A stretch of DNA of 64,000 bases, taken from NCBI GenBank assembly GCA_037893225.1, contig JAZGUH010000533.1, positions 1,736,001 to 1,800,000 on the forward strand, given 5' to 3'. Source of the DNA: Hippasteria phrygiana. Taxonomy: Eukaryota > Echinodermata > Asteroidea > Valvatida > Goniasteridae. The notes below the pieces were generated by a model. It did not search any database and was not told the origin of the DNA. It was given only the letters and a program-made list of their open reading frames with translations. Both the position numbers and the translations under genes were made by a program. Positions 22,687-32,558 of this stretch are shown piece after piece. Positions within the stretch are counted from its first letter, which is position 1; every line of letters begins with the position of its first letter.

Positions 22687-23032
22687 CTGGCGTGAACGGG
22701 TGGCTTGTGCGTAAAGTGCTCGCCTCTCACCAATGTGGCTCGGGTTCGATTCCCGGCTCGGACCATATGTGAGTAGAGTTGTGCGTTGGTTCTCTCCTGT
22801 GCCACGAGGGTTTTTCTCCGGGTCCTCCGGCTTTCCTCCCTCCGGAAAAATCAAACACTTTCGATCTCTGGCTGTGCTCCGTGGTCATATATGGGTCGAT
22901 GTGGCCGGCTGCCAGAGGCGCCTTTACGTGCCAGCGACTCGAGCACGTTGTAGCCGCGTCCTTCGCAATTCAGCATCCCAGCTGCGAGTAAGGATGATTA
23001 GCCTCCCAAATTATTATTATTATTATTATTAT
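22687..23032 (+). mobile_element. SINE family 1, copy 1 (tRNA-derived head, conserved centre, ATT tail)
   Basis: The head GTGGCTTGTGCGTAAAGTGC and GGTTCGATTCCC act as RNA polymerase III A- and B-box-like segments of a tRNA-related region. The middle contains GGGTTTTTCTCCGGGTCCTC and CGGCTTTCCTCC, which resembles the conserved central domains of metazoan SINE superfamilies; which one I cannot say. The element ends in eight ATT units at about 23010-23032. Copy 2 is at 25312-25605. Open frames read from it (for example LCHEGFSPGPPAFLPPEKSN) are repeat artefacts. Confidence 0.85.
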
Positions 23033-23431
23033 AGAATGGAGACTCTCCAACCCTTAACTTTGCAAAGGAATCAAAGATATTTGCTCGAGGCTTCTTGACG
23101 TCTTAAAAACAGTGGACTTCAAGATACAAATTCCTTTTACCACCAAACTTTGAACAAATTTCAAAATAATTTTAAATCATTTCAAATAGCTTTTTCTTTG
23201 CAACCACATTCTCTCAAAACAGATTATATGACAAGTTAATGGTTAATTATTGAAATTTTTGTTTTTGAATTGCCTTATACATATTTAAATTTATGCAAAT
23301 AACTATAGTAAACAAAATTGCAGACTGCTAATCTATAACATAACGGCAGCTGGGTGGCAGAATTTATGACCCCCGACTTATGGTTTCACAAAATAATAGA
23401 TTCTAGTCAACAAAAACTGCTTGCACGAAGG
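23033..23431. other. No feature recognised
   Basis: AT-rich, non-coding. Confidence 0.45.
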
Positions 23432-23666
23432 CCAATTGGAGCTGAGTGCACGGAATAACTGTAAAAAAATTCCCACTGCCAATCGTCTTGATGCATCATG
23501 ATTGGTTAGATTCTACATGGGCCATCTACTATGTGGGACGAGGGCCAATCGGGCCTTTATTTTGGGCGCACGGAATCTGTGCACGCCCAATGAAGCTTGA
23601 TGCATTATGGAAGATGATTGGTTAGATGTGGGCACGGACCGACCGCGATGTTCGGCGACAGCCAAT
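23432..23666. promoter_or_regulatory. Cluster of seven CCAAT/ATTGG boxes
   Basis: CCAAT at 23432, 23479, 23545, 23587 and 23662, and ATTGG at 23501 and 23617, all within 235 bp. CTTGATGCATYATG...GATTGGTTAGAT is present as two direct copies, so part of the cluster comes from duplication. CCAAT boxes bind NF-Y; a promoter role is inference. The next candidate coding start downstream is at 24701. A 127-codon open frame overlaps on the minus strand without recognisable domains. Confidence 0.35.
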
Positions 23667-24155
23667 GGGGTTGGGCGGACGATGAAGAATTTTTTTATGC
23701 GCTTGCCAGCTATAGCTGGGTGTGCACCGTACCAGTGCATCATGAATTCATAATTTGTTGAATTTGGGCATGGGCCGTCTATGATGTTGGGGGTAGCTTG
23801 GTCATCACAGTCAACAAAACTTCTCACGTGCTCGTCCGTATTAGAGTGAATTAATTTGGCATCGTTGTCGGCGTTGTGGGGAGGAATTTTGTTCACTCGT
23901 TCTTGATGTTACCGTCTTAATTAGCGGTGTGTGATCGATTTCTGCTAATCACGTGGTAACAAAATTAGGTTACAAACCGCGACTTTCCCAGACTTGTTTT
24001 TCTTTGTTTACACAAAAGAACATTGGTTCAGTTAACCGTAAATCGTAACCATAAAACAAACGGTTACACAGATAATTTTAAAATCGGAAACTTGCAGCCT
24101 TACTGCCAGATGATTTTAATAAGCCCACCAATCGTGAGTTTAAATACTTTCTAAC
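23667..24155. other. No gene recognised
   Basis: Ordinary non-coding DNA between the CCAAT cluster and a SINE fragment. Confidence 0.4.
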
Positions 24156-24228
24156 ATTTTCAAAGTGAACAAAGAAAAACTGGCAGCAGCGGGATTCGAA
24201 CCTGCGACCTCCAGGACACCTTCGTCGC
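24156..24228 (-). mobile_element. SINE family 2 fragment
   Basis: TTTTCAAAGTGAACAAAGAA then the complement of a tRNA T-arm (GGGATTCGAACCTGCGACCT). The rest of the tRNA head is replaced by unrelated sequence, so the copy is truncated. Confidence 0.75.
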
Positions 24229-24700
24229 ATCCATTTCTTGCTTGCTATAAATAGTTTGAACCAAATGTTGCCGTTTTCAGCACAATGCTGATTTACCCCG
24301 AGTACCGGCTTAGAAATTGGAGGACGACAAAACCTCAAAGTCGACGCATGCGCACATGACTTGAGTTGTTATTATCACCGTCGCAGAACCATCCGTCATC
24401 CAAACGAAAGCTCACTAATATTGCAGTTTAGTCCATTTGGTTTGGAAATTCCTGTGAATTCCTTTGTGGCAGAAGAAAATGTGAGTTCTTTCCACAAAGT
24501 TCACGACCCTCTCTCTTCACTCCCTTTGCTAAAATTAAATACTGACATGTAGTCTACTCTCATTTTATTTTAGGTATAACGAGTGGTGTATGTGTTATGT
24601 GTAAATACACATGTACTGTATGCACACGGTCATCAGTTGCATTGATTTGCTGAGTTTATCAAGCTGCTTTTGCACTCGACTTGGATGAAGAGAGTTTACA

Positions 24701-24742
24701 ATGGCAGAGAAAATGGAGTTTGAGTTTGATACCCCAAGCAAG
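24701..24742 (+). CDS. Candidate short coding exon, unknown protein
   Basis: ATG in strong context (ACAATGG) opens 14 codons, MAEKMEFEFDTPSK, ending at a consensus donor AAG|GTAAGAAA at 24743. Alternatively the exon begins earlier (about 24662, after TTATCAAG) and is read in another frame that is also open. A possible mini-exon upstream, 24426-24479, is flanked by ATATTGCAG and GTGAGT. No family recognised; all three could be chance. Confidence 0.25.
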
Positions 24743-24904
24743 GTAAGAAAACCTGCATTTTTGTTGGACATGCTGCATGAAGTCGGAGAAGGATTATGTA
24801 AAGAATGACTAAAATAATACTTATGTTGGAAAACAATTTCATTTGTTAAAAAAGTTCTAACCCTCCGACGTGCTAACATACTGTTTTGTACAGTTCATTT
24901 CTGT

Positions 24905-25020
24905 TATTGGCTTTTCCGCAAACTTTGCGGAATAGGCTTTGTGTTTTGTTCTGACTTTGTTTTGGCTTTTCCGACAACCAGTCGGAAAAGGCTTTGTTTT
25001 TGTACTGATTTTTTTTTCTT
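24905..25020. repeat. Two hairpin plus T-tract units
   Basis: GGCTTTTCCGCA...TGCGGAATAGGC, then GGCTTTTCCGAC...GTCGGAAAAGGC, each followed by TTTGT(G/T)TTT and, after the second, a T run. Same design as 13179-13350. Confidence 0.75.
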
Positions 25021-25165
25021 CTACTTCTTATTTTAGTTCTAACTTCGAATCCCATAGACTTTGTACACAAATATTGTCCGCGGCACTTTGGTCACTAAAC
25101 AACCTCAGATCTTAATCAAACTTAACACAAACATAGACCCCAAACTGAAATTGTATGCCAAAGAG

Positions 25166-25230
25166 CGACGTCATGATGACGTCATCACGTGTCACGTGAT
25201 GTCATCTTAAAGGTGCAGTTTTCAAGGGCC
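25166..25230 (+). repeat. Satellite-monomer fragment with TGACGTCA
   Basis: GACGTCATGATGACGTCATC, CACGTG and ATCTTAAAGGTGCAG follow the order of the satellite monomers at 56.6-57.9 kb, as a single diverged piece. Confidence 0.65.
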
Positions 25231-25311
25231 CGTGTCTAGAGAACCGTACATGTAGGCTAGTAATTGTTAATTTTTTGAACTTTAAAATTTGTTAATGCCA
25301 TATCTTGGTGG

Positions 25312-25605
25312 CATGGGTGGCTTTTGTGTAAAGCGCTCGCCTCTCACCAATGTGGCCCGGGTTCGATTCCCGGCTCGGACCATATGTGAGTAGAGTTGTG
25401 CGTTGGTTCTCTCCTGTGCCACGAGGGTTTTTCTCCGGATCCTCCGGCTTTCCTCCCTCCGGAAAAATCAAACACTTTCGATCTCTGGCTGTGCTCCGTG
25501 GTCATATGGGTCAATGTACAATGTAGGCCGGCTGCCAGAGGCGCCTTTACTTGCCAGCGACTCGACCACGTTGTAGCCCGTCCTTCGCAATTCAGCATCC
25601 CGTTC
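25312..25605 (+). mobile_element. SINE family 1, copy 2
   Basis: Near-identical to 22687-22985 from the tRNA-like head (CGCTCGCCTCTCACCAATGT, GGTTCGATTCCC) through the central CTCCGG...TTTCCTCC block to CTTCGCAATTCAGCATCCC. It lacks the ATT tail of copy 1 and has a short insertion of TACAATGTA in the distal part. Confidence 0.85.
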
Positions 25606-27001
25606 ATACCTGGTGTGTTGGTAGACCAGCACGTGTTATAGATGAAAGCCATACATGTACCTCATCAACAGAACATGCTAAATTTATAATTATTTTTGTA
25701 ATAGCTTTGTTAGCTCCAATGTGAAAAATGTGTGACGTCATCACGACGTCATCAAAAATGTGCTTTTTTGAAACATATAACACTATGAATTTCAACGCCG
25801 TGATATTGCAGTGATTATGCAGTTTTATCGTGAAATTTTTTTCGCGACGATTACATGGCAGATTATCGGTGAAATCGCTGTGAACAAATCACCCGGCGTG
25901 ACCTGACAAGGACACCTTGAAGTCAAATAAAACACTGTGAAAATGCAGTGAGTCCCTCCCTGCGGTCTAGCTCATTAACTTTGTAGTAGAGTTAATCCTT
26001 TTAGCAGTTTATGGACTTGATGGCCTAACCCCCTCGTAAACAAATACCGTTACCTGTTCGAGTTTATCAGGGTTCCTCCCACGAAACGTGCGTGTCGGCC
26101 TGGCATGGCACTACGCAAACGCTGGAATGGCAGGCCGAAAAAATATGGAGAATAGTACATATCGCGTGAACCACATGCTACTGCATAAAATAACGTGTGA
26201 CACTGTTGTATCACTTTAAGTTCAAGTAGGTGAGGACGAGGTACAAACTCAAAATCAACAGATTAAAAAGGAAAAAACACACCTAACTAGAAAAGGGATG
26301 CCAAATTCTGTAAAATATTAGCAAAAAAAAAAATTTCCACCAAAGTTTGGCATTTTCACGATGCAAATTCAACTTCTTACGCTATATTTCCATAGACTGG
26401 TTCCGGTTCATTCATCATAAATATAGTCCTTGCCGCGCGGCGAGAACCAAACTAACATCGTAATCCTTGAAAAAATACTTTCTTTTTTTCCAGAGCTCTT
26501 TTTCTGACTAGTTAAATATTTAGCAGAGCTACATTTTCAATTTCCAGAGCTCTTTTCCTGGTTTCCAGAGCCCCATAAAAAATGGTTCATTTTATCAGTT
26601 ATGTAACACTTTGCATGTTTTTCCGTGTACGCAACATAAAATGGATACCAAGTAAAATAACTACCAATCATTTACTCTTCCAGTTATATAAAAAACTGCC
26701 TTCCTAGTTCCTATTCTTTCTCTCTAATCCATCTTTTCTTGCTTTTATCATTTTCTGCTTATCTTTTATTTTTACAAGCACACTGCCTCATTTCTCAGTA
26801 TTCTTGCTTTCTCAGTCGGACAGTGAGTGAACTCACTCAGTCTGAGTCAGTCCCTATCATTTTCTCTCCCATTTCAACTAAGGGCCCTGGGAAATTGTTG
26901 TGCTCTTTGTGCATTCTGAGGCATTTCTGACATGTCTGAAGGCTTAAACTTGAAAAAATTATGAGAATTCTTACCTTTTTTCTGCATTTCTTTGAAAATT
27001 T
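25606..27001. other. Non-coding, with repeat remnants
   Basis: At 25722-25752 there is GTGACGTCATCACGACGTCA, related to the satellite. From about 25786 ACACTATGAATTTCAACGCC begins a stretch that recurs inverted at about 35600-35745. A foldback relative TAGACTGGTTCC...ACCAAACTA lies at 26393-26454 without a clear duplication. Confidence 0.5.
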
Positions 27002-27410
27002 GGTAATCCTTATCTTAAGGACCCCTGTTCCATATAAAAGAACGAAGGAGACGGTTTATGTTTCGGAAATTTCAATATTTTGTGACGATACAGGCAGGAA
27101 AAGTCACTCTGTGTGCTTGTTAAAGATATCATGTTGAATATGAGCAAGCTTAATTTGTGGAAAGAGGGCAGGGTTTTTATTTATGAGAGAAATTATGGGG
27201 TAAAACGGCAACAAAGACGACCCACAAAAAAAGGTAGGTAAGTCACATTTTCTTTGAAAGTGCGTTTCAAAATTACAACAAACACGTGTAATCTGAAAAA
27301 AAAAAAGCCTGCTTTAGCCTGCAAAAGTCACTTTGGTTCTGTAAAGTCATTTCCATAGTCAGCTTTGAACGGAAGTCGTAAAAAAATAGAGGTGTCCTTA
27401 AAGGATTACC
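27002..27410. mobile_element. MITE family A, copy 2 (409 bp)
   Basis: Full-length relative of 847-1274, sharing ATATCATGTTGAATATGAGC and TTATGGGGTAAAACGGCAA. Ends GGTAATCCTT and AAGGATTACC. The flanks GAAAATTT and GAAAATTC could be a diverged 8-bp target duplication. Confidence 0.8.
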
Positions 27411-27582
27411 GAAAATTCAATCAAAATGACTAATCCATTGGCAATACTGAACAACACACTTTCTCAGATTTTTTCTTATCTGTATATATTCTTATTTGTA
27501 TAACAAGGCCACCTCAAAATGCACAACAGACTGGCCTACCAATGTTATCATTTTATTGGTGGAGGTACACTTGTAAAGCCAA

Positions 27583-28330
27583 CACTCATGTGTGGTGAAT
27601 AATCAACCATTTTATTCAGAACAAAACAATTATTCCATGATTGATAGCCTATTAATCAGCAAAAGCAATAAACCAACCCCCCCCCCACCCCCCCCCCCCC
27701 CCCCCCAAAAAAAAATATGATACTGACGTTTTTGCAATCACCGTCAAACTGCACGCACAGAGTCACTGTGCCGCGGTACTCCATGCCGTACAACGCGCCG
27801 GAATGCCTGCCGACTAGCCTAGTATGCATGGTGCATCATGGAGGATTTACCGTAACAGGTGGCCACATTAGTGGAATTATCCACACCTTCATTTATCACA
27901 CACTCAACCGCTGGTCTTGTCGAAAGTTTTGATTGAAATAAATGACTATCCTTGTTGATTGATGGACAAATATCTGGAGAGAAAAACTGTTTATATCGAC
28001 GGGATTTGGCCGATTTTGTTTATCTTGTCATGTTCCTAAAATGCTGCATGTAAGCATGCGTGTCTAGCTACTAGGCTTGCCGCACGGACAATACACATAA
28101 AACGAAGGTGGGACCTGACTATAAATGTCGGTGTTGCATGATATAAAGTCCCCCAAACAACAGACGCACTCTGCACATATGCAATACGCACGCTCAGGAG
28201 GGTTTTTCCCACGAGTCCATATTTGCCGCATGTGCATGTACTCCCGACTGGACATTGGCACGACATGCACGATTCATGCCGCACTAAGCTTGCGCATAGT
28301 TATCGCATGTATTGCGTAGATAGATCTGCA
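27583..28330. repeat. Dispersed repeat D, copy 2
   Basis: Partner of 14805-15480. Interrupted by a C/A homopolymer region at about 27677-27715 that is absent from copy 1. No protein recognised. Confidence 0.75.
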
Positions 28331-28609
28331 GACGACCATGCCGTGTATACCGCGCGCTTTCCGTTCAAGACTTCTTAAGATTAAAATGGGGAAAATTGAT
28401 GATTTATTCATTGTCATGATTGTATTGTTGTAATAAGGACGTACTCAGTCTAGTAGATAGTTGAAATTTTCTACCCAAAATCACGGGAGCTGCACGCAAG
28501 CGATTTTTTCAAAATGTTGAAAAATTATCGCTCTCGCAATTTCTTTTTCGGGAGCCATTTTGCAGGTTTCGGGAGCGGAATCGCTCTCCGCTCCCGTGTA
28601 TTTTTTTCG
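28331..28609. other. No feature recognised
   Basis: Non-coding. Confidence 0.4.
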
Positions 28610-29225
28610 CTGGCGTGGCGTGAACCAGACTAACATAGCTGTATGCATGCATGACGTATTTGTGCAGGGGGATGATCGGATATCGGGAGGAAATATTTTT
28701 TTCTGAAAATAGCGAAATGAATAAGGCAAACGAACAAAATAATACGGATGGCAAAACTGTTGCGAACGTTTTTATTGTAAAAGGTTGTTGAAATTTCTTT
28801 CGTGAAACTTTCTTAACCCTAACCCTCCAGGGTATTTTGGCTAGAAACCCTGCCAGACGCATCAGATTGCATACTTTGTCACATTGACTTGTGTGCAGAG
28901 TGCAGCAAGGTCAAGCTGTCACCACAGATGCACTGTGCTGCGTCTGGCAGGGTTAGGGTTAATAAATTGTTGATAATAACTTTATGGTAGGGAAGCATAA
29001 ATATTTGTTTAATGTTTGTTTAATTTTTATTTTTGTGTGTATTTATTCAGGCCTATGCATTTATTTTTGTAAATAATTTATTCTCGGAAATGCAAGTACA
29101 ATACCCAGTAAAACATATGTTGTACAGTGCCTAAACTGAAGTGTGCTTTAGGAAAAAGTGTGGGGGAACATAAAGTGCAAAGATGAAAGGAGGAATATTT
29201 CCTTTAAAATGTCTTTAAAAATTCA
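28610..29225. repeat. Dispersed repeat E, copy 1
   Basis: Inverted relative of 32455-34711, sharing GGCAAACGAACAAAATAATA, AAAAGGTTGTTGAAA, GTTGATAATAACTTTATGG and the CCTAAACTGAAG site. It contains the TTAA element at 28813-28962 that copy 2 lacks, and it lacks the hAT element that copy 2 contains. Confidence 0.8.
28813..28962. mobile_element. TTAA-flanked MITE with telomere-like ends, 150 bp
   Basis: TTAACCCTAACCCT on the left and AGGGTTAGGGTTAA on the right. An inner palindrome CCTGCCAGACGCA / TGCGTCTGGCAGG encloses CACATTGACTTGTGTGCAGA. The full-length opposite-orientation copy is at 48087-48236. In the related repeat at 34.46 kb the corresponding position has a single TTAA, consistent with duplication of a TTAA target. 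Confidence 0.88.
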
Positions 29226-31109
29226 AATTTCACAAACTCATTTTCATGACAACTTCCATTTTTAGGTAGACTTTCAGGCACATTGCCTTGCCAAATTGTC
29301 AAATGTTGAAATGGGACCGGGAGCGAGGCTTCTTTTTCGCTGAACCTCTAGTCATTGTTCAAGCTCAGGTCACAATGTGCTGGCCTATTAAAAATATATT
29401 TGAATTTTTTCAGATTAAATAGAAATAGGTTAAAGTACTTAATTAATTGGGGAACCATGTACATGTAGGCCTACAGTGGGTGCCTTGACCCGGGTATATT
29501 TTAATTTAAAAACAAAATGTACCCATAATTTAGAAAAAAAATATTTTACTGATTCCATGGACAAGAACATGGTTGGGCATGGTGGATTTTTATATGGCAA
29601 CTTTTTGAGAGGATGACAATTAGAACTGAAATATCCTGAATTTTAGAAAAATTGTCCTCAAAATATACGGTGCGGTTTTCCTTTTTTTTTAATTAGGGTA
29701 GGCCTACACCACGGTTGTTTTCAAAACAATTTCTATAAATACTCCCAAGAAAATGTAGTTGACAAAAATTGCCAGGAAAACGCTATTCTTTTGTTCTGTT
29801 GCCATGGCAATTCTGTTGCATGGACACTTGCACATGATGGGAGACACTTTTCAAGTTAACCTCAGGCATTTGAAGGAATGTATTTGGTAGGGGTGAATCT
29901 CTCTGAAAGGGCATGCAAACGATGCTGCACCATTATTTCATCAGCTTTTTATATGCAAAATCTCCATAAAATCTTTAAAAATGGAGGAAAAATTTCCTCC
30001 ATGATCATCAGAAATCATGTTCAAGTTTTTTTAAATGCTGATAATCCTCATATTTAAAACGGAAGGTTTCGGAACGAATCAGTGAAGAACGACTCGAGTC
30101 CATGTCCATAGTGTACTGCGCAGAGACCGACTGTGGTTGTACAACAATTTGTCATGTGGTCTGTTGGGGTTCTTGGCTTTGACACTGATCATTGTCATGA
30201 GTCCATGTTTACAAGTTCAACTTGGTCTTCATCAGCCCGTCATGGCGGTGCAGCATCGTTTCTAACATGGATGCAGGACAACTTCGGAGAGCTCGGGACA
30301 GGCAGGACCCTGGGAAGACTGAGAAGACATGTACATGATGAACAGTCGATCGGTCCGCATACACCGTTTAGCATACTGCGATCGCGCGAAAGGCTATTTT
30401 ATTGTATCGCCCGGCCGGCCGGCAGCATGATAATCGGCCGTATACCTGTGCGTTCACGCATAAGCCTATGTGCAAGACCTAGGTGTGCACGCCCCCGGAG
30501 CGTGATATTCATGAGTTTATTGTTCGTATATGCTCGGCTATTCAATGCATCACAAAATTCCCGCAGAGCTCCATGAAATCTTACGTCCTAAAGTGTACGC
30601 CAACTTGACCCAAGACTTAAACAGCCGTACACACCTTCGCACGTGTTGCAATAGGAAATTCCCATGCACGTGCAAGTACATGGCACCAATCACAGCAATA
30701 ACTTGCCGTATCTATGCAACAAAATTGCCATGGCAACAGCACAGAAGAATTTCGATTTTTGTGACTGTTGGAAACGTAATTTTTGTCACTTACATTTTCC
30801 TGGGAATATCGACAGATATAATAGAACTTTTATGGGGTACCCCCTCTGCCCCATATCGTGCTGGGTATAGAGACTGGGCACGAACGCCATCAGAGAGACC
30901 GACTGTTTTGAACTTTAATTAAAACGGCTTTCGATTAATAATGAACCGACCCTTTCAATGACCATGCCCTTCCACCACGGGTTGGCCAGTCTTTCCAGTT
31001 TACTTTGATATTTAAATGAGCCAAACCAGAAATTGGGTAGGCCATTCTGATCACAGAGAGAACAGAGTACGGCCTTTGTGTGCTGTTGGCGTTGTCAATG
31101 ACTCTTTTG
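29226..31109. other. No gene recognised
   Basis: AT-rich to 30060, then GC-richer DNA with 130-147-codon open frames on the plus strand (30133-30922) that show no domain, no Kozak preference and no splice structure. Treated as chance. Confidence 0.4.
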
Positions 31110-31178
31110 TTAACCCTAATCCCTCAGGGTGTGTGGAAATTCGCATTGATATTGATGATTCAGCAGTGTTAGGGTTAA
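31110..31178. mobile_element. Short TTAA-flanked MITE, 69 bp
   Basis: TTAACCCTAATCCCTCAGGG at the left and GTGTTAGGGTTAA at the right; GTGTGTGGAAATT within. Same end motif as the 150-bp elements but a different interior, shared with 55781-55850 and, degraded, 62826-62894. Confidence 0.75.
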
Positions 31179-32454
31179 TTAAGGAAATATTTTAAAAAGC
31201 TTGCAATTGTCAACTCCAGTTTCTTTGACGACTATTACGGCGCCCCAGGACGACTAATAAAATCCTAAAATCCCACTCGCAGAATTGATTCCAGTAAATG
31301 TGAGCAACCCCATTTTTTCATTTTCAGAATATCTGATTTTTGAAGTCGCGCAAAGTGTTTTCAAGAATGTAAATTTTCTGCTACCAGAAATTTTGGTTTA
31401 CTTTGACGACATACGCCCAAAAACTTAAAATCGTAGATTTGCAGATATTCTGTTGTCGAATCTATTTCGGTTCACGAACAAGTTTCTGCTCAAATACAAT
31501 ATAGGAGATTTTACTTTCAACGGTAATGCAACCCTAATATTTGCAAACAGAAATGTGTAGGTTTTTTTAGTTGCCCACTTTTAGGACGCAGAAATAATCG
31601 TAAAAGTATAAAATCCATATTTCTGCTAGCAGAAAATTTAGTTTAAAAACGGTCTTGTAAAAACCTAAAATTCTGCTATAAGCAGAAAATGAGAAAATTG
31701 GGTTGGGGCTTCATAGCATATGACCAAATCTTAATCCGCCTATTTAGTCATATTATAACATTTTTCTTAATTAAAAAATAAAATCGGCAACAAAATAGAT
31801 CATTCCCATACAATTCTAAAATAGACCAAACCTGCCATTTCTAAAAAGATTTAAAAGAATCAACATGTCTCGAATAACATTTTAAGCTCACTCCAAAAAA
31901 ATCATGCAACTTGCTTCTGGGAAACAGCTTAAACCTATATACCCAGTAAGACGGGACCAAGGGCTACCCCCCCCCCCCCCCCCCCATACCCTATACACAC
32001 TCCAGTCTATTGTTACCTAACACATCCCTCTCACGAACATCTAAAAGGAATATTTATGAGATTCCGGGAACACAATGACCAACACAAAAAGGGGGGGGGG
32101 GGGGGGGGGCCTCGATCTGTCCTATATCTTGCTTCAAACGTTGGATAAACCATGGAGGTTTCCTACCTCCATGGATAAACATGGCATACTAATCCTTGGA
32201 ATAGACACCAAATGACCTCTCCCAAACAACTCAAGACAATAGAGTCAATTCCAACAGGAGAAAACACTGAATTTCACTTGCATGGGGTCCATGCATCCAC
32301 ATAATCAGCTGTGCTGCTCATCTCACAAATGTATGATCATTTTAATGGGACGTCATTGTAAAGGAAAATGAACAGGCTTTCTAATGATATAAAATACAAT
32401 GCTAATAATACAATAACAGAGATAAGTTAAATATTTTTGTTTTGTACAATTTGT
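31179..32454. other. No gene; two homopolymer tracts
   Basis: A C tract at about 31969-31985 and a G tract at about 32092-32109. Nothing else recognised. Confidence 0.5.
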
Positions 32455-32558
32455 ATTTTTTAAAGACATTTTAAGGTAATCTTTGCATGATTTCATTCTT
32501 TCATATTTGCACTTTGTTTTCCCCAAAACAAATTCCCAAAGTAAACTTCAGTTTAGGC

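Noticed and set aside
22733..23098. Open frames similar between 22.8 kb and 25.4 kb
   Set aside because: Both are translations of SINE family 1.
26393..26454. Third member of the 9-bp-duplication miniature family
   Set aside because: The ends are related, but the flanking nine bases do not match, so insertion cannot be shown.
28813..28830. Interstitial telomere repeat
   Set aside because: Only two CCCTAA-like units, always at the ends of a defined TTAA-flanked element.
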